Source: Segniliparus rugosus ATCC BAA-974 (GTDB lineage Bacteria > Actinomycetota > Actinomycetes > Mycobacteriales > Mycobacteriaceae). Taken from it: a stretch of DNA of 64,000 bases. Location: NCBI RefSeq assembly GCF_000185725.2, contig NZ_KI391953.1:186001-250000 (forward strand). Reading direction: 5' to 3'. Shown here in pieces: positions 54,173 through 62,563 of the stretch (positions within the stretch are counted from its first letter, which is position 1; each line of letters begins with the position of its first letter). Both the position numbers and the translations under genes were made by a program. A model generated the notes under the pieces. It had not been told where the DNA came from and searched no databases. It saw only the letters and a list, made by a program, of their open reading frames with translations.

Positions 54173-55248
54173 CGGAACGACCGGCGCGGGCGCCACTGCA
54201 GCGCGTACGCGTCGAGCCTTCGGTAGCCTCGGACTTGCAGCGGGCGGCGCAAGGGCTTGATGTGCATGTCGTGCTCTTCGACGATCTCTTCCGCCAGCTC
54301 CCCGTCGATGAGCACGCCGCCCGGCTTCGCCGAGGTGGTCAGCCGCGAGGCGATGTTCACCGTCGGCCCGTAGAGGTCGCCGAACCTGGTGAGCACCTTG
54401 CCGTAGGCGACCCCGACCCGTAGCTGCGGCACGTCCTCGCCGTCGGGCACGAAATCTTGCAGCTCCAGCGCGATCCGCGCCGCGCTCTGCGGGGAGGCGG
54501 CGGCGAACATGATCTCGTCGCCGAGGGTCTTGACGACCCAGCCGCCCTCCTGGGTGATCACCGTGGTGGCCGTGGACTCGAAGGACTCGAGGAGCCGGCC
54601 CAGCTCGCGCTCGTCGAGGCTGCGGGTGAGCCGGGTGTAGCCGACCATGTCGGCGAACCCGACGGCGAGCTTGTGCTCGGTCTGGCCGCCGACCCGCTGC
54701 GCGTTCGCCGCGAGATGGCGCCGCCAGAGGTAGCTCTGCACGAAGTCGAAGGCGGGCAGGACCTCGTCCAAAAGCGTCCCGGCGAGTTTGCCGGACAACG
54801 TCACCACTTCCGCCTCGTCCGCGCCCTCGGGCAGACGGGCGAGCGCCGCGGCCCGGATCCGGTCGTACGTGGTCTCCGCCTGCCACTCCGCGATCCTGGC
54901 GAAGCTCTGGCCCAGATTCCGGGCCACGGTGTACTCCATTTCCGGGGCGAGCAGGTCTCGGTCGACCAGCGTGGTGAACAGGCGCAGCGCCTGCAGGTCG
55001 CCGTCGGTGAACATCTTCACCTCGGGATCGGGGTCGGTGGCGAACCCGAACGCCACCCACAGCCGCGCGATGCGGTACGGCTGCACGCCGATCAGCTCCG
55101 CGATCTCCCTGCGGTTGTATTTGCGCTCGCCGCCGAGCAGCCGGTCCTGCACCTGGCCGCGCAGCGTCCGGCGGTCGGCCGCAGCGCTGTCGTCCGCGTC
55201 TTCGACCGATCGATATGGCTCCGGAGCACCCGAAGCGGTCTCGTCCAT
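54169..55248 (-). CDS. class III adenylate cyclase with regulatory N-domain (Rv1264-like)
   Basis: Residues about 35-170 form an alpha-helical domain like the autoinhibitory, pH-sensing domain of Rv1264. Residues 190-350 are the cyclase domain, with metal Asp200 in VGFADMVGYT and Asp244 in LGDEIMF, the adenine-specifying Lys240 in VVKTLGDE, and NIASR with the transition-state Asn and Arg. It should make cAMP in the cytoplasm. ATG 55248 is seven bases after TAGGCT, suggesting a leaderless mRNA. Confidence 0.92.
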   Translation of the reverse strand: MDETASGAPEPYRSVEDADDSAAADRRTLRGQVQDRLLGGERKYNRREIAELIGVQPYRIARLWVAFGFATDPDPEVKMFTDGDLQALRLFTTLVDRDLLAPEMEYTVARNLGQSFARIAEWQAETTYDRIRAAALARLPEGADEAEVVTLSGKLAGTLLDEVLPAFDFVQSYLWRRHLAANAQRVGGQTEHKLAVGFADMVGYTRLTRSLDERELGRLLESFESTATTVITQEGGWVVKTLGDEIMFAAASPQSAARIALELQDFVPDGEDVPQLRVGVAYGKVLTRFGDLYGPTVNIASRLTTSAKPGGVLIDGELAEEIVEEHDMHIKPLRRPLQVRGYRRLDAYALQWRPRRSFR

Positions 55249-55261
55249 GGCGCATAGCCTA

Positions 55262-55515
55262 TCCCCGCCTGTCGACGGGGTCACAGGCGCTCGGCGCTCG
55301 CGGCGGCCGCGGCACAGGCGACGGGAACGGCCCGCGAGGCTTTGCCGAAGATCAGGAGGACAATGCCTCGGACGCGGGTTCCAGGATTCTCGGGAAAAGT
55401 CGGATATTTCAAATCAGATATTTCGGAAGGCTTGGAGGGGAGCATTTCTCTTTCTGTTGCCTCGGCGGATTTTCCAACTCGCGCGCCCGCCTCCGAATTC
55501 TTATCGAATCCTTGC
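55262..55515. other. 254-bp region upstream of the broken porin
   Basis: This stretch is AT-richer than its neighbours, especially at 55370-55515, with repeated ATATTTC. I find no MspA N-terminal coding sequence or other gene in any frame. It may be the divergent promoter region of the cyclase gene plus deletion junction sequence. Confidence 0.45.
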
Positions 55516-55516
55516 T

Positions 55517-55893
55517 GAAAACATTGTTCGGAATGGATTCCATTCGCTGGGAATAAAGCATCGCCGGCGAACGGCGTCGGGCGCGCGATTCTCGCTCCGG
55601 AGATCGCTGACGTCGGCGGCGCGGCGGGCGGCTTGGCCCAGTCGACGCAATCGCTTGGCGGTTCGATCGGCGGGAACATCCAGTTCACGTTGCGTCCTGG
55701 CGGGATCGTCGCGATTCCGATGGACCGGATTCCGCTCAAGGGCAGCGAAGCGCGGCTGCGGGTGCGCAATGTGAATGTGAAGATCGACGCTTGCGGGGGG
55801 CCGGTCAACGTGCGCTCCTTCGCCCTGCTGAGCGTGACCACGGATTACTCCCATTCCACGCTCGCCACGTACGGCACCGAATACCCGATCTAA
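55517..55893 (+). pseudogene. MspA-like porin, C-terminal fragment
   Basis: After TGA at 55516-55518 the frame stays open and encodes IQFTLRPGGIVAIPMDRI, LRVRNVNVKIDACGGPVN, VRSFALLSVTTDYSHS and ends ATYGTEYPI. The pattern (LxPGGI, NVxVxIDGCxGP, xRSxAxL, TDxxxxxxxYG) is that of MspA-family porin C-termini. No signal peptide, credible ATG or N-terminal half is present; the first possible start is a TTG at 55633 without a ribosome site. I read it as a 5'-deleted pseudogene. A hairpin terminator still follows. Confidence 0.65.
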
Positions 55894-55898
55894 CAACT

Positions 55899-55933
55899 CG
55901 GAAGGCCCCAAGGCCGGGCCTCGGGGCCTTCCG
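55899..55933 (+). terminator. hairpin after the porin fragment
   Basis: CGGAAGGCCCC (55899-55909) pairs with GGGGCCTTCCG (55923-55933), with a further small AGGCC/GGCCT stem inside the loop. It lies six bases after the stop codon. Confidence 0.8.
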
Positions 55934-55974
55934 GGCCCATCGCCCATACCTTACGAAAGAGAAAGGTCAATCTC

Positions 55975-56825
55975 ATGAAATCTTGGAAAGCGACATCTGT
56001 GTTCGTCGGGGCGTTGTTCGCCCACGGGCTGCTCGGCGTCTCTGCTGCGGGGGCGGATCCCTCCGCGCCAGTGGCGGATCCCACCGGGGCTGGCGGGATC
56101 TATGGGGAGACCAGCCCGTTCTCCGGGGGGCCGAACCCATGGGCGAGTTCGCCGATCCCCGGCCTGATATCGAGCACAGTGCCCGGCTCGCTCGCTCCGC
56201 TCTCCACGGAGCTGAGCACGGGCACCAGCAGCTTGCGTCCGGGGACGAACGCTCTGCAGCCCGGCGCGCTCAGCCGCAACCCGGCCCGGCCAAGGCGGAC
56301 CCCGACTTCCCCAGCATCCCGCAGCAAGGCGACTTCCCCGGCGTCTCGGAACAAGAGCCTGAGCCCGGCCAAAGCTCGGACTCGGACCAGCAGCAGGCTC
56401 CGGCCGAGCGAACCGGGGCCGGTTCGCAAGACAACGACACGAGTCCGCCCTCCGGGCAGGATTGTGTGGCGCTCAAATTCGCCGTCGAGAGGGTCAACGC
56501 CCTGTTGAGCGCCCAAGTCCCGGTGTCGCAAGGGTTCGCGTCCAAGGATCTCGGCGAGCAGGCGGTCGACAAAGACCTCGATGTCCTCAACCAGGTCGAG
56601 CAGTATCTCGTGTACGCGGAGTCCGGCGTCGAGGACACGGACCAGCGCGCGAAGATCGAAGCGTATAAGGCGGCGCTCGGACAGGTCAGCGCGACCCTCT
56701 CCGACCGTCGCGCGCAAGACCTCGCCAAGCCGGCCCCATACGAGTGGGTCGGCAAGCTCTCTGACGCGAACGCCCGCGCCAGCGGCGGTTTTCTCGCCAT
56801 AGGCAACACCTGCCCTGTTCGATGA
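55975..56825 (+). pseudogene. secreted protein gene split by a frameshift
   Basis: Frame one from ATG 55975 encodes a signal peptide (SVFVGALFAHGLLGVSAAGA) and a Pro/Ser-rich region to about 56265, then turns into Arg-rich nonsense that ends at 56508. From about 56265 the frame one base back encodes KADPDFPSIPQQGDFPG, an acidic linker, then DCVALKFAVERVNALLS and a helical domain ending GNTCPVR at 56825. Joined, this is a roughly 280-residue secreted protein with a two-Cys helical domain. A one-base indel or sequencing error near 56260-56290 explains it. AAGAGAAAGG precedes the ATG. Confidence 0.7.
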
Positions 56826-56848
56826 CCACGAACGAGAGAGGAGCTTTG

Positions 56849-57157
56849 ATGAACCGAAGCAGCTATCCCCCGGAGATCCGGACGAAAGTGCTGAATCTCG
56901 TAGAATCTGGCCGAAAGGTTTCTGAAGTGGCACGAGACCTCGGCATCAACCAGCAGACCGTCTACTCGTGGCACAGGCAAGCCCGCCGTCTGCGCAACCG
57001 GGTGTCGCCCGTCAACACTCCAGAGGCGAAAACCGAGCTTGGGATGGCGAAACGTCGGATAGCGCAGCTCGAAGCCGAGCTCGACATCTACCGTTTCGCG
57101 TTCGGGGCGCTGCATGAGGCGGTTCCGCAGAGGAAAAACCCGGCAGGGCGGGAATAG
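56849..57157 (+). CDS. orphan IS3-type OrfA (transposase helix-turn-helix protein)
   Basis: The 102-residue protein has an HTH near residues 10-45 (YPPEIRTKVLNLVESGRKVSEVARDLGINQQTVYSW in shortened form VSEVARDLGINQQTVYSW) and a C-terminal leucine-zipper-like MAKRRIAQLEAELDIYR, as in IS3-family OrfA. No OrfB and no terminal inverted repeats are seen, so the element is a remnant or a domesticated regulator. AGAGGAGC precedes ATG 56849; an ATG at 56822 overlaps the previous stop. Confidence 0.75.
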   Translation: MNRSSYPPEIRTKVLNLVESGRKVSEVARDLGINQQTVYSWHRQARRLRNRVSPVNTPEAKTELGMAKRRIAQLEAELDIYRFAFGALHEAVPQRKNPAGRE

Positions 57158-57185
57158 CGCCGGGCGGAACCTGGTTGGGTCGAAG

Positions 57186-58034
57186 GTGAGCAATCTCCGC
57201 ATCGGGCAATACGGCGTCTTCGGTTCGTTCGACTACTTCAAGGGGCGGGCCGCCGAGATCGAACGGCTGGGCTACGGAGCCATCTGGATCGGCGGCTCCC
57301 CGCCTGCGGACCTCGCGCTGATCGAGGCCGCGCTCGCGGAGAGCGAACGGATCGTCGTCGCCTCGGGCATCGTGAACGTGTGGACCGCGCCCGTCGGCGA
57401 GGTCGTCGAGTCCTACCACCGGCTCGAAGAACGCCACCCAGGGCGCTTCCTGTTGGGGATCGGTGCGGGCCATCCGGAGCATCAGGCCGAGTACCAGAGC
57501 CCCTACCGGGCCGTGGTCGCGTACCTGGACGCGTTGGCGGCGGGCGGCGTGCCGAAGGAGCGGATCGTCCTTGCCGCGCTGCGGGGGCGCATGCTCGAGC
57601 TCGCCGCCGAGCGCACGGCCGGAGCGCACCCGTACTTCATGCCGGTGGCGCACACCCGCCTCGCCCGCGAGAGGCTCGGGGCCGGTCCGCTGCTGGCGAC
57701 GGAGGCGAAGGTCGTCTTCGAGACCGATCCGGCCAAGGCGCACGCGGTTGGCGGGCAGGTCAGCAGCTTCTACCTCGGGCTGCGCAACTACGTGAACGCC
57801 TGGCGGGAACTCGGCTTCCCCGACCTGGAAGTCGGAGCCCCGCCGACGGAGGCGTGGCTCGACGCGCTGGTCTCGTACGGCACGCCCGCCGGGATCGTCC
57901 CCGGCCTGCGGGCGCATCTGGACGCGGGCGCGGACCACGTCGCGGTCCAGGTGATCCCGACTGCGAGCGACCCGATCCCCGGATTGGCCGCCCTGGCCGA
58001 ACAGCTGCGGCTGGTCGCCGGAGCGGGCGCGTGA
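57186..58034 (+). CDS. LLM-class F420-type oxidoreductase (TIGR03620-like), copy 1
   Basis: The 282-residue protein has the RIGQYGVFG start, LGYGAIWIGG, VASGIVNVWTAP and HLDAGADHVAVQV, typical of a subfamily of F420-dependent luciferase-like enzymes. GTG 57186 is chosen by alignment with copy 2. It is coupled to copy 2 by a GTGA overlap. The pair are close paralogues from tandem duplication. Substrates unknown. Confidence 0.88.
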   Translation: MSNLRIGQYGVFGSFDYFKGRAAEIERLGYGAIWIGGSPPADLALIEAALAESERIVVASGIVNVWTAPVGEVVESYHRLEERHPGRFLLGIGAGHPEHQAEYQSPYRAVVAYLDALAAGGVPKERIVLAALRGRMLELAAERTAGAHPYFMPVAHTRLARERLGAGPLLATEAKVVFETDPAKAHAVGGQVSSFYLGLRNYVNAWRELGFPDLEVGAPPTEAWLDALVSYGTPAGIVPGLRAHLDAGADHVAVQVIPTASDPIPGLAALAEQLRLVAGAGA

Positions 58035-58870
58035 CTACGCCGCCGCTGGGGAAAGTCGGAATATGGAGCCTCGGCGACCGCTTCGGCAACGCGAGGGCGG
58101 CGCAAGTCGAGCGCCTCGGCTACGGGGCGATCTGGGTGGGCGGCGTGTTCGACTCGGGCCTGCGCGACGTCGAGCGGGTGTTGGAGCATTCGGAGTCCAT
58201 CACCGTGGCCTCCGGGATCGTGAACGTCTGGACCGCGCCGGCGCGGGAGGTGGCCGCCTCGTACCACCGGCTTGAGGAGCGTTTCCCCGGCCGTCTGCTG
58301 CTTGGCGTCGGCGTCGGCCACCCGGAGCGCAGCGCCGACGTCTACACCTCGCCCTACCAAGCGCTCGTCGCGTATCTGGACGAACTCGACGGGGCCGGGG
58401 TGCCGAGGGACCGTATGGCGCTCGCCGCCCTGCGCTCGGGCGTGCTCAAACTGTCGGCGGCCCGGACGGCGGTCGCGCATCCCTACCTCACCCCCGTGGC
58501 GCACACGAAATACGCCCGCGAGGCGCTTGGCCCGGACGTGCTGCTCGCCCCCGAGCACAAGGTCGTGTTCGAGACCGATCCGGAGGCCGCGCACGCGGCG
58601 GGCCGAGCGTCGGTCGACTTCTACGCCGGGCTGAGCAATTACGTCAACATGCTGCGCGAGTTCGGCTTCCCGGACCTCCAGGTGGGCGATTCGGCTTCGG
58701 ACGAGCTGCTCGACGCGCTGGTCTCGTACGGCGCGCCCGAGCGGATCGCCGAGGGGGTCGCGGCGCACCTTGACGCGGGCGCGGACCACGTCTCGGTGCA
58801 GGTGCTGCCCGGCGAGGGCGACCCGATCCCCGGATTGGCCGCCCTCGCCGGAGCGCTGCGGCTGCGCTAG
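58031..58870 (+). CDS. LLM-class F420-type oxidoreductase (TIGR03620-like), copy 2
   Basis: This 279-residue paralogue of the preceding gene shares LGYGAIWVGG, VASGIVNVWTAPAREV and the C-terminal HLDAGADHVSVQVLPGEGDPIPGLAAL block with it. The two proteins align along their whole length, with an insertion difference near residue 30. Two related subunits or two specificities are possible. It meets the convergent methyltransferase gene with a four-base overlap. Confidence 0.88.
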   Translation: MTTPPLGKVGIWSLGDRFGNARAAQVERLGYGAIWVGGVFDSGLRDVERVLEHSESITVASGIVNVWTAPAREVAASYHRLEERFPGRLLLGVGVGHPERSADVYTSPYQALVAYLDELDGAGVPRDRMALAALRSGVLKLSAARTAVAHPYLTPVAHTKYAREALGPDVLLAPEHKVVFETDPEAAHAAGRASVDFYAGLSNYVNMLREFGFPDLQVGDSASDELLDALVSYGAPERIAEGVAAHLDAGADHVSVQVLPGEGDPIPGLAALAGALRLR

Positions 58871-59433
58871 GCCGCGACGGCCCGCCAGCGCTGCCTGCCG
58901 CCCTGCTCGTCGGTGACGACGTCGCGGAATCCGGCCATCGCGAGTCGTTGGGAGAGCGATTGCGGCGGGACCGGGTTGTAGGTGTCGCCGATGTGCAGCA
59001 CGCGCATCTTCAGGCTGTGCACCAGGTCGCATCCGGCGAACACGCCGCCGGGGGCGAGCACGCGCCGCGCCTCGGCGAACAGGTCGTTCTGGCCGTCGGG
59101 GGTGGGGACGTGGTGGAGCATGGTGAAACAGACGACCGAGCTGAACTCCGAGTCCGGCAGGTCGAGGTCGGTGCCGTCGCCCTGCAGGATCTTGGCGCGG
59201 GAGCCGTGCTGGCGTTCGAGGTCCGCCGCCATCACCGGGTCGATCTCCACGGCGGTGAGGCGCTCGGTCTGATCCACCAGCACCTTGAGGTTCGCCCCGT
59301 AGCCTGGGCCGATCTCCAGCGTGTTCTCGCCGAGGGCGACGTCCGAGAGCGCCCAGGGCAGTATCTCCTCGCGGACCGACCTGGCCCATTTCTCGGAGCT
59401 GCAGATGCGTTGATGTATCCAGTTCATAGCCAT
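58867..59433 (-). CDS. SAM-dependent methyltransferase
   Basis: The 188-residue class I enzyme has the SAM motif TLEIGPGYGANL near residue 40, the acidic VEIDP, GDGTDLDLPD and VVCFTMLHHVP. It is of the UbiE/Methyltransf_11 type, and the substrate is not evident. TACCGT lies seven bases before the ATG. It is divergent from the AraC gene by 55 bases. Confidence 0.9.
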   Translation of the reverse strand: MAMNWIHQRICSSEKWARSVREEILPWALSDVALGENTLEIGPGYGANLKVLVDQTERLTAVEIDPVMAADLERQHGSRAKILQGDGTDLDLPDSEFSSVVCFTMLHHVPTPDGQNDLFAEARRVLAPGGVFAGCDLVHSLKMRVLHIGDTYNPVPPQSLSQRLAMAGFRDVVTDEQGGRQRWRAVAA

Positions 59434-59488
59434 GCTCTCGACGGTAGCGAGGCTCGCGCCTGTCCGAAAGGCGATAAACTGACACGGT

Positions 59489-60316
59489 ATGTCGCAAAAC
59501 GGTCAAAACCTGCCAGCCGCCGCCCGGCTGGCGGACCGGCTCGTGGCGCGTTCTGAGGCCATGGTCCTCGGCGACGTGCGGCTGCCGTCCGGGCACTGGT
59601 TCCCCGAGCACGTCCACGACGAGCACCATCAGCTGGTCTGGGCCCCGCGCGGCGTGGTCGCCGTCGCGGCGGGCAAGGCGCATTGGGTGCTCCCCACCAC
59701 GCGCGCCCTCTGGATGCCCGCGGGCCTCGCCCATCGCACGGGGGCGATGAGCGGCGCGGTGCTGCGCGGGGTTTATTGCCCGATCGGCTGGACCGACGAC
59801 GCGGCAGGACTGCGGGACCGGGCCCCGTTCGTCGCGGACGGCAGCTGGCGGACCCCGCAGCTGGTCCGGGTCGGCCCGTTGCTGCGCGAGCTGCTGGAGC
59901 ATCTGCTCCGCGCGGACCTCGCGCCCCACGCCAGGGAGCGGGCGGAGGCTGTGGTGATCGACCTGCTCGAACCGATGTCGGTGATTCCGATCCGCGCCCC
60001 CATGCCCAGCGACCCGCGAGCGGCGCGGCTGGCGAAACGTCTGGTCGCGAACCCCTCGGACGACACGGTGCTGCGGGACCTGGCCCGTGAGGCCGGAGCG
60101 TCGGAACGGACGCTCGCCCGGCTCTGGGCCGCCGAGACGGGGCTCAGCTTCGGGCAGTGGCGCACGCAAGTCCGGTTGCGCGCCGCGTTGCCGTTGCTTG
60201 CGGAGGGCAAGACCGTCGAGCGCGTCGCCGAGCGGATCGGGTATTGCTCGGCGAGCGCTTTCGCCGCCGCCTTCCGCCGCGCGGTCGGGGTGTCGCCGGG
60301 GCGCTATTTCTCGTGA
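59489..60316 (+). CDS. AraC-family regulator with cupin sensor
   Basis: The 275-residue protein has a cupin half (HWFPEHVHDEHHQLVWAPRG, ALWMPAGLAHRTG) and C-terminal double HTH (LAREAGASERTLARLW; VERVAERIGYCSASAFAAAFRRAVG). It resembles the AraC protein at 47040-47795 in order and motifs. TAAACT lies eight bases before the ATG. The sugar transporter gene 13 bases downstream is a likely target, as is the divergent methyltransferase. Confidence 0.92.
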   Translation: MSQNGQNLPAAARLADRLVARSEAMVLGDVRLPSGHWFPEHVHDEHHQLVWAPRGVVAVAAGKAHWVLPTTRALWMPAGLAHRTGAMSGAVLRGVYCPIGWTDDAAGLRDRAPFVADGSWRTPQLVRVGPLLRELLEHLLRADLAPHARERAEAVVIDLLEPMSVIPIRAPMPSDPRAARLAKRLVANPSDDTVLRDLAREAGASERTLARLWAAETGLSFGQWRTQVRLRAALPLLAEGKTVERVAERIGYCSASAFAAAFRRAVGVSPGRYFS

Positions 60317-60329
60317 CTATGCTGAGCCG

Positions 60330-61751
60330 ATGGTCAGCCAGCTCACACCGGGGCGGCATGCGGCGGAACCGCCGCGACCGCCGCTGGTGAAAGTGCTCTT
60401 CGTGTCCGCGTCCGCGGCGATGAGCGGATTCCTGTTCGGCTACGACACGGCGGTGATCAACGGCGCGGTCTCGGGTGTCAAAAGCTATTTCGCCATCGAC
60501 GCTTTCGCGGTCGGGGCCATCGTTTCGACCGCGTTGCTGGGCTGCGCGGCGGGGGCGATGGGCGCGGGCAGGCTCGCCGAACAGCTCGGCCGGCGCACGG
60601 TCATGCGCGTCGCGGCGCTCTTGTTCCTTGTCAGCGCGCTCGGGTCCATGTTCCCCGGCACGGTGTGGCTGCTCGCGTTCTGGCGGGTGCTCGGCGGGAC
60701 GGCCATCGGCGTCGCTTCGGTCATCGGCCCCCTGTACATCGCCGAGGTCTCGCCGCCCGCGTACCGGGGCAGGCTCTCGTCGCTGCAACAGCTGGCCATC
60801 GTCGTCGGCATCGCGGTCTCCCAGTTGGTCAACTACCTGATCGCCGCTGCGGCGGGCGGCTCGGTCCGCAACGCGCTGTCCGGTATCGAGGCGTGGCAGT
60901 GGATGCTCGGGGCGTGCTCGATCCCCGCGCTGGTCTATTTCCTGCTGGCCTCCACGATCCCGGAGTCGCCGAGGTTCCTCGTCGCCAACGGGCAAGACGA
61001 ACGGGCCCGCGAAGTGTTCGCCGAGCTCGAAGGCCCCCAGGTCGACGTCGAGGCGCGCGTGCGCGAGGTCCGCTCCGCCATCGCCGCCGACCACAAGCCG
61101 AGTTTCCGGGATCTGATCGGGGGCACGTTCATCCTGCCCCTTGTGGTCTGGGTCGGGATCGGCATGGCGGTGTTCCAGCAGCTCGTCGGCATCAACGTCG
61201 TCTTCTATTACTCCGCGACGCTGTGGCAGTCGGTCGGCTCGAACCAGTCCGACTCGCTGTTGCGCAGCTTCTCGACCGCCGTCATCAATATTGTCGGAAC
61301 CTTCATCGCCATCGCCCTCATCGACAAGATCGGGCGCAAGGCGCTGCTGCTCGTGGGCTCTGCGGGCATGGCTGTCGCTCTGGGAGCCGAGGCCTGGGCG
61401 TTCAGCCGCCTCGGGGTCCAAGACGGCCACGACTTCCTCCCGCGCGAAGCCGGTCTGACGGCGCTGGTGGCGGCGCACGTGTTCGTGTTCTTCTTCGCGC
61501 TCTCCTGGGGCGTGGTGCTGTGGGTGCTCCTCGGCGAGATGTTCCCGGCGCGCATCCGCGCCGCCGCGGTCTCCCTGGCGACCGCCTGCAACTGGATCGC
61601 GAACTGGCTGATCACCATCTCGTTCCCCAGCCTGTCCGCCTGGAACCTCTCGCTCACCTACGTGGGCTACGCGCTCTTCGCTGCGGTCTCGTTCGTCTTC
61701 GTGCAGTTCCTGGTGCGCGAGACGAAGGGGAGGACGCTCGAAGAGGCCTGA
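60330..61751 (+). CDS. MFS sugar porter
   Basis: The 473-residue transporter has twelve expected helices and sugar-porter signatures: GYDTAVINGAV in helix 1, RVLGGTAIGVASVIGPLYIAE, PESPRFL between helices 6 and 7, QQLVGINVVFYY in helix 7, and a final RETKGRTLEE. This resembles proton-coupled hexose or pentose symporters (XylE, GalP). ATG 60330 follows TATGCT at 60318-60323 with a six-base spacer, so it has its own leaderless promoter. Confidence 0.94.
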   Translation: MVSQLTPGRHAAEPPRPPLVKVLFVSASAAMSGFLFGYDTAVINGAVSGVKSYFAIDAFAVGAIVSTALLGCAAGAMGAGRLAEQLGRRTVMRVAALLFLVSALGSMFPGTVWLLAFWRVLGGTAIGVASVIGPLYIAEVSPPAYRGRLSSLQQLAIVVGIAVSQLVNYLIAAAAGGSVRNALSGIEAWQWMLGACSIPALVYFLLASTIPESPRFLVANGQDERAREVFAELEGPQVDVEARVREVRSAIAADHKPSFRDLIGGTFILPLVVWVGIGMAVFQQLVGINVVFYYSATLWQSVGSNQSDSLLRSFSTAVINIVGTFIAIALIDKIGRKALLLVGSAGMAVALGAEAWAFSRLGVQDGHDFLPREAGLTALVAAHVFVFFFALSWGVVLWVLLGEMFPARIRAAAVSLATACNWIANWLITISFPSLSAWNLSLTYVGYALFAAVSFVFVQFLVRETKGRTLEEA

Positions 61752-61789
61752 TCCGGCTCGCCCGGATGGCCCGGTGACAGAATGAGCCT

Positions 61790-62563
61790 ATGGCGACTTC
61801 ATGGGATCCGAACGTCTACCACCGGTTCAGCGATCAGCGCGACCGCGCCTATTTCGACCTGCTCGCCCGCGTCCCGGACATCGCGCCGAAGAAAGTCGTG
61901 GACCTCGGCTGCGCCACCGGGCGGCTCACGGCGGCGCTCGGCGAGCGTTGGCCGCAGGCCGAGGTGGTCGGGGTCGACTCCTCGCCCGCGATGGTGGCCG
62001 AAGCCGCCGCCGACCTGCCTGGGAACGTGCGCGTCGAGCTCGGCGACATCGCCGGGTTCTCCGCCGAGGGCGTCGACCTCCTCTTCACGAACGCGGCGCT
62101 GCAATGGCTGCCGCAGCACCGTGAGCTGATCGCCGCGTGGGCCGGGCAGCTCAACCAGGGCGGGGCGATCGCATGGCAAGTGCCGGGGAACTTCCTCTCC
62201 CCCTCGCATGTGCTGATGCGCACGCTCGCGCAGGGGCCGAAGTGGAAGCCGAAGCTCGACGGCGTGCTGCGCGGCGGCGACAGCACCGACAGCGCCGAGC
62301 AATATGCGCGTCTCGCTTTGTCCTCGGGCTTGGTCCCGGACGCGTGGGAGAGCACGTACGTCCACCTGCTCGAGGGCGAGGACCCCGTGCTCAACTGGGT
62401 GCGCGGCACCGGCTTGCGGCCGGTGCTCGACAAGCTGTCCGAGGAAGAAGCCGCGCAGTTCGAGCGGGAGTACGCGGGCCTGGTGCGGATGGCGTACCCG
62501 AAGGCGGGGGAGTTCACCCCGTTCCCGTTCCGCAGGATCTTCTGCGTCGCGGTCAAAGCGTGA
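61790..62563 (+). CDS. tam: trans-aconitate 2-methyltransferase
   Basis: The 257-residue enzyme has the Tam start WDPNVYHRFSDQRDRAYFDLLARV, SAM motif VVDLGCATGRLT, and NAALQWLPQH. Tam methylates trans-aconitate, a by-product that inhibits aconitase. CAGAAT ends six bases before the ATG, a weak match to the leaderless pattern. It is coupled to the next gene by a GTGA overlap. Confidence 0.93.
   Translation: MATSWDPNVYHRFSDQRDRAYFDLLARVPDIAPKKVVDLGCATGRLTAALGERWPQAEVVGVDSSPAMVAEAAADLPGNVRVELGDIAGFSAEGVDLLFTNAALQWLPQHRELIAAWAGQLNQGGAIAWQVPGNFLSPSHVLMRTLAQGPKWKPKLDGVLRGGDSTDSAEQYARLALSSGLVPDAWESTYVHLLEGEDPVLNWVRGTGLRPVLDKLSEEEAAQFEREYAGLVRMAYPKAGEFTPFPFRRIFCVAVKA

Noticed and set aside
51056-55255. 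1399-codon open frame on the minus strand
   Set aside because: It runs antisense through the GH2 gene and in another frame of the cyclase; Arg/Pro-rich composition is typical of GC-driven false frames.
56240-56300. Programmed -1 ribosomal frameshift in the secreted protein gene
   Set aside because: No slippery heptamer such as XXXYYYZ followed by a clear pseudoknot is visible in the crossover region; an indel is simpler.
56822-57180. Complete IS3 insertion sequence
   Set aside because: No OrfB and no terminal inverted repeats or target duplication are present.
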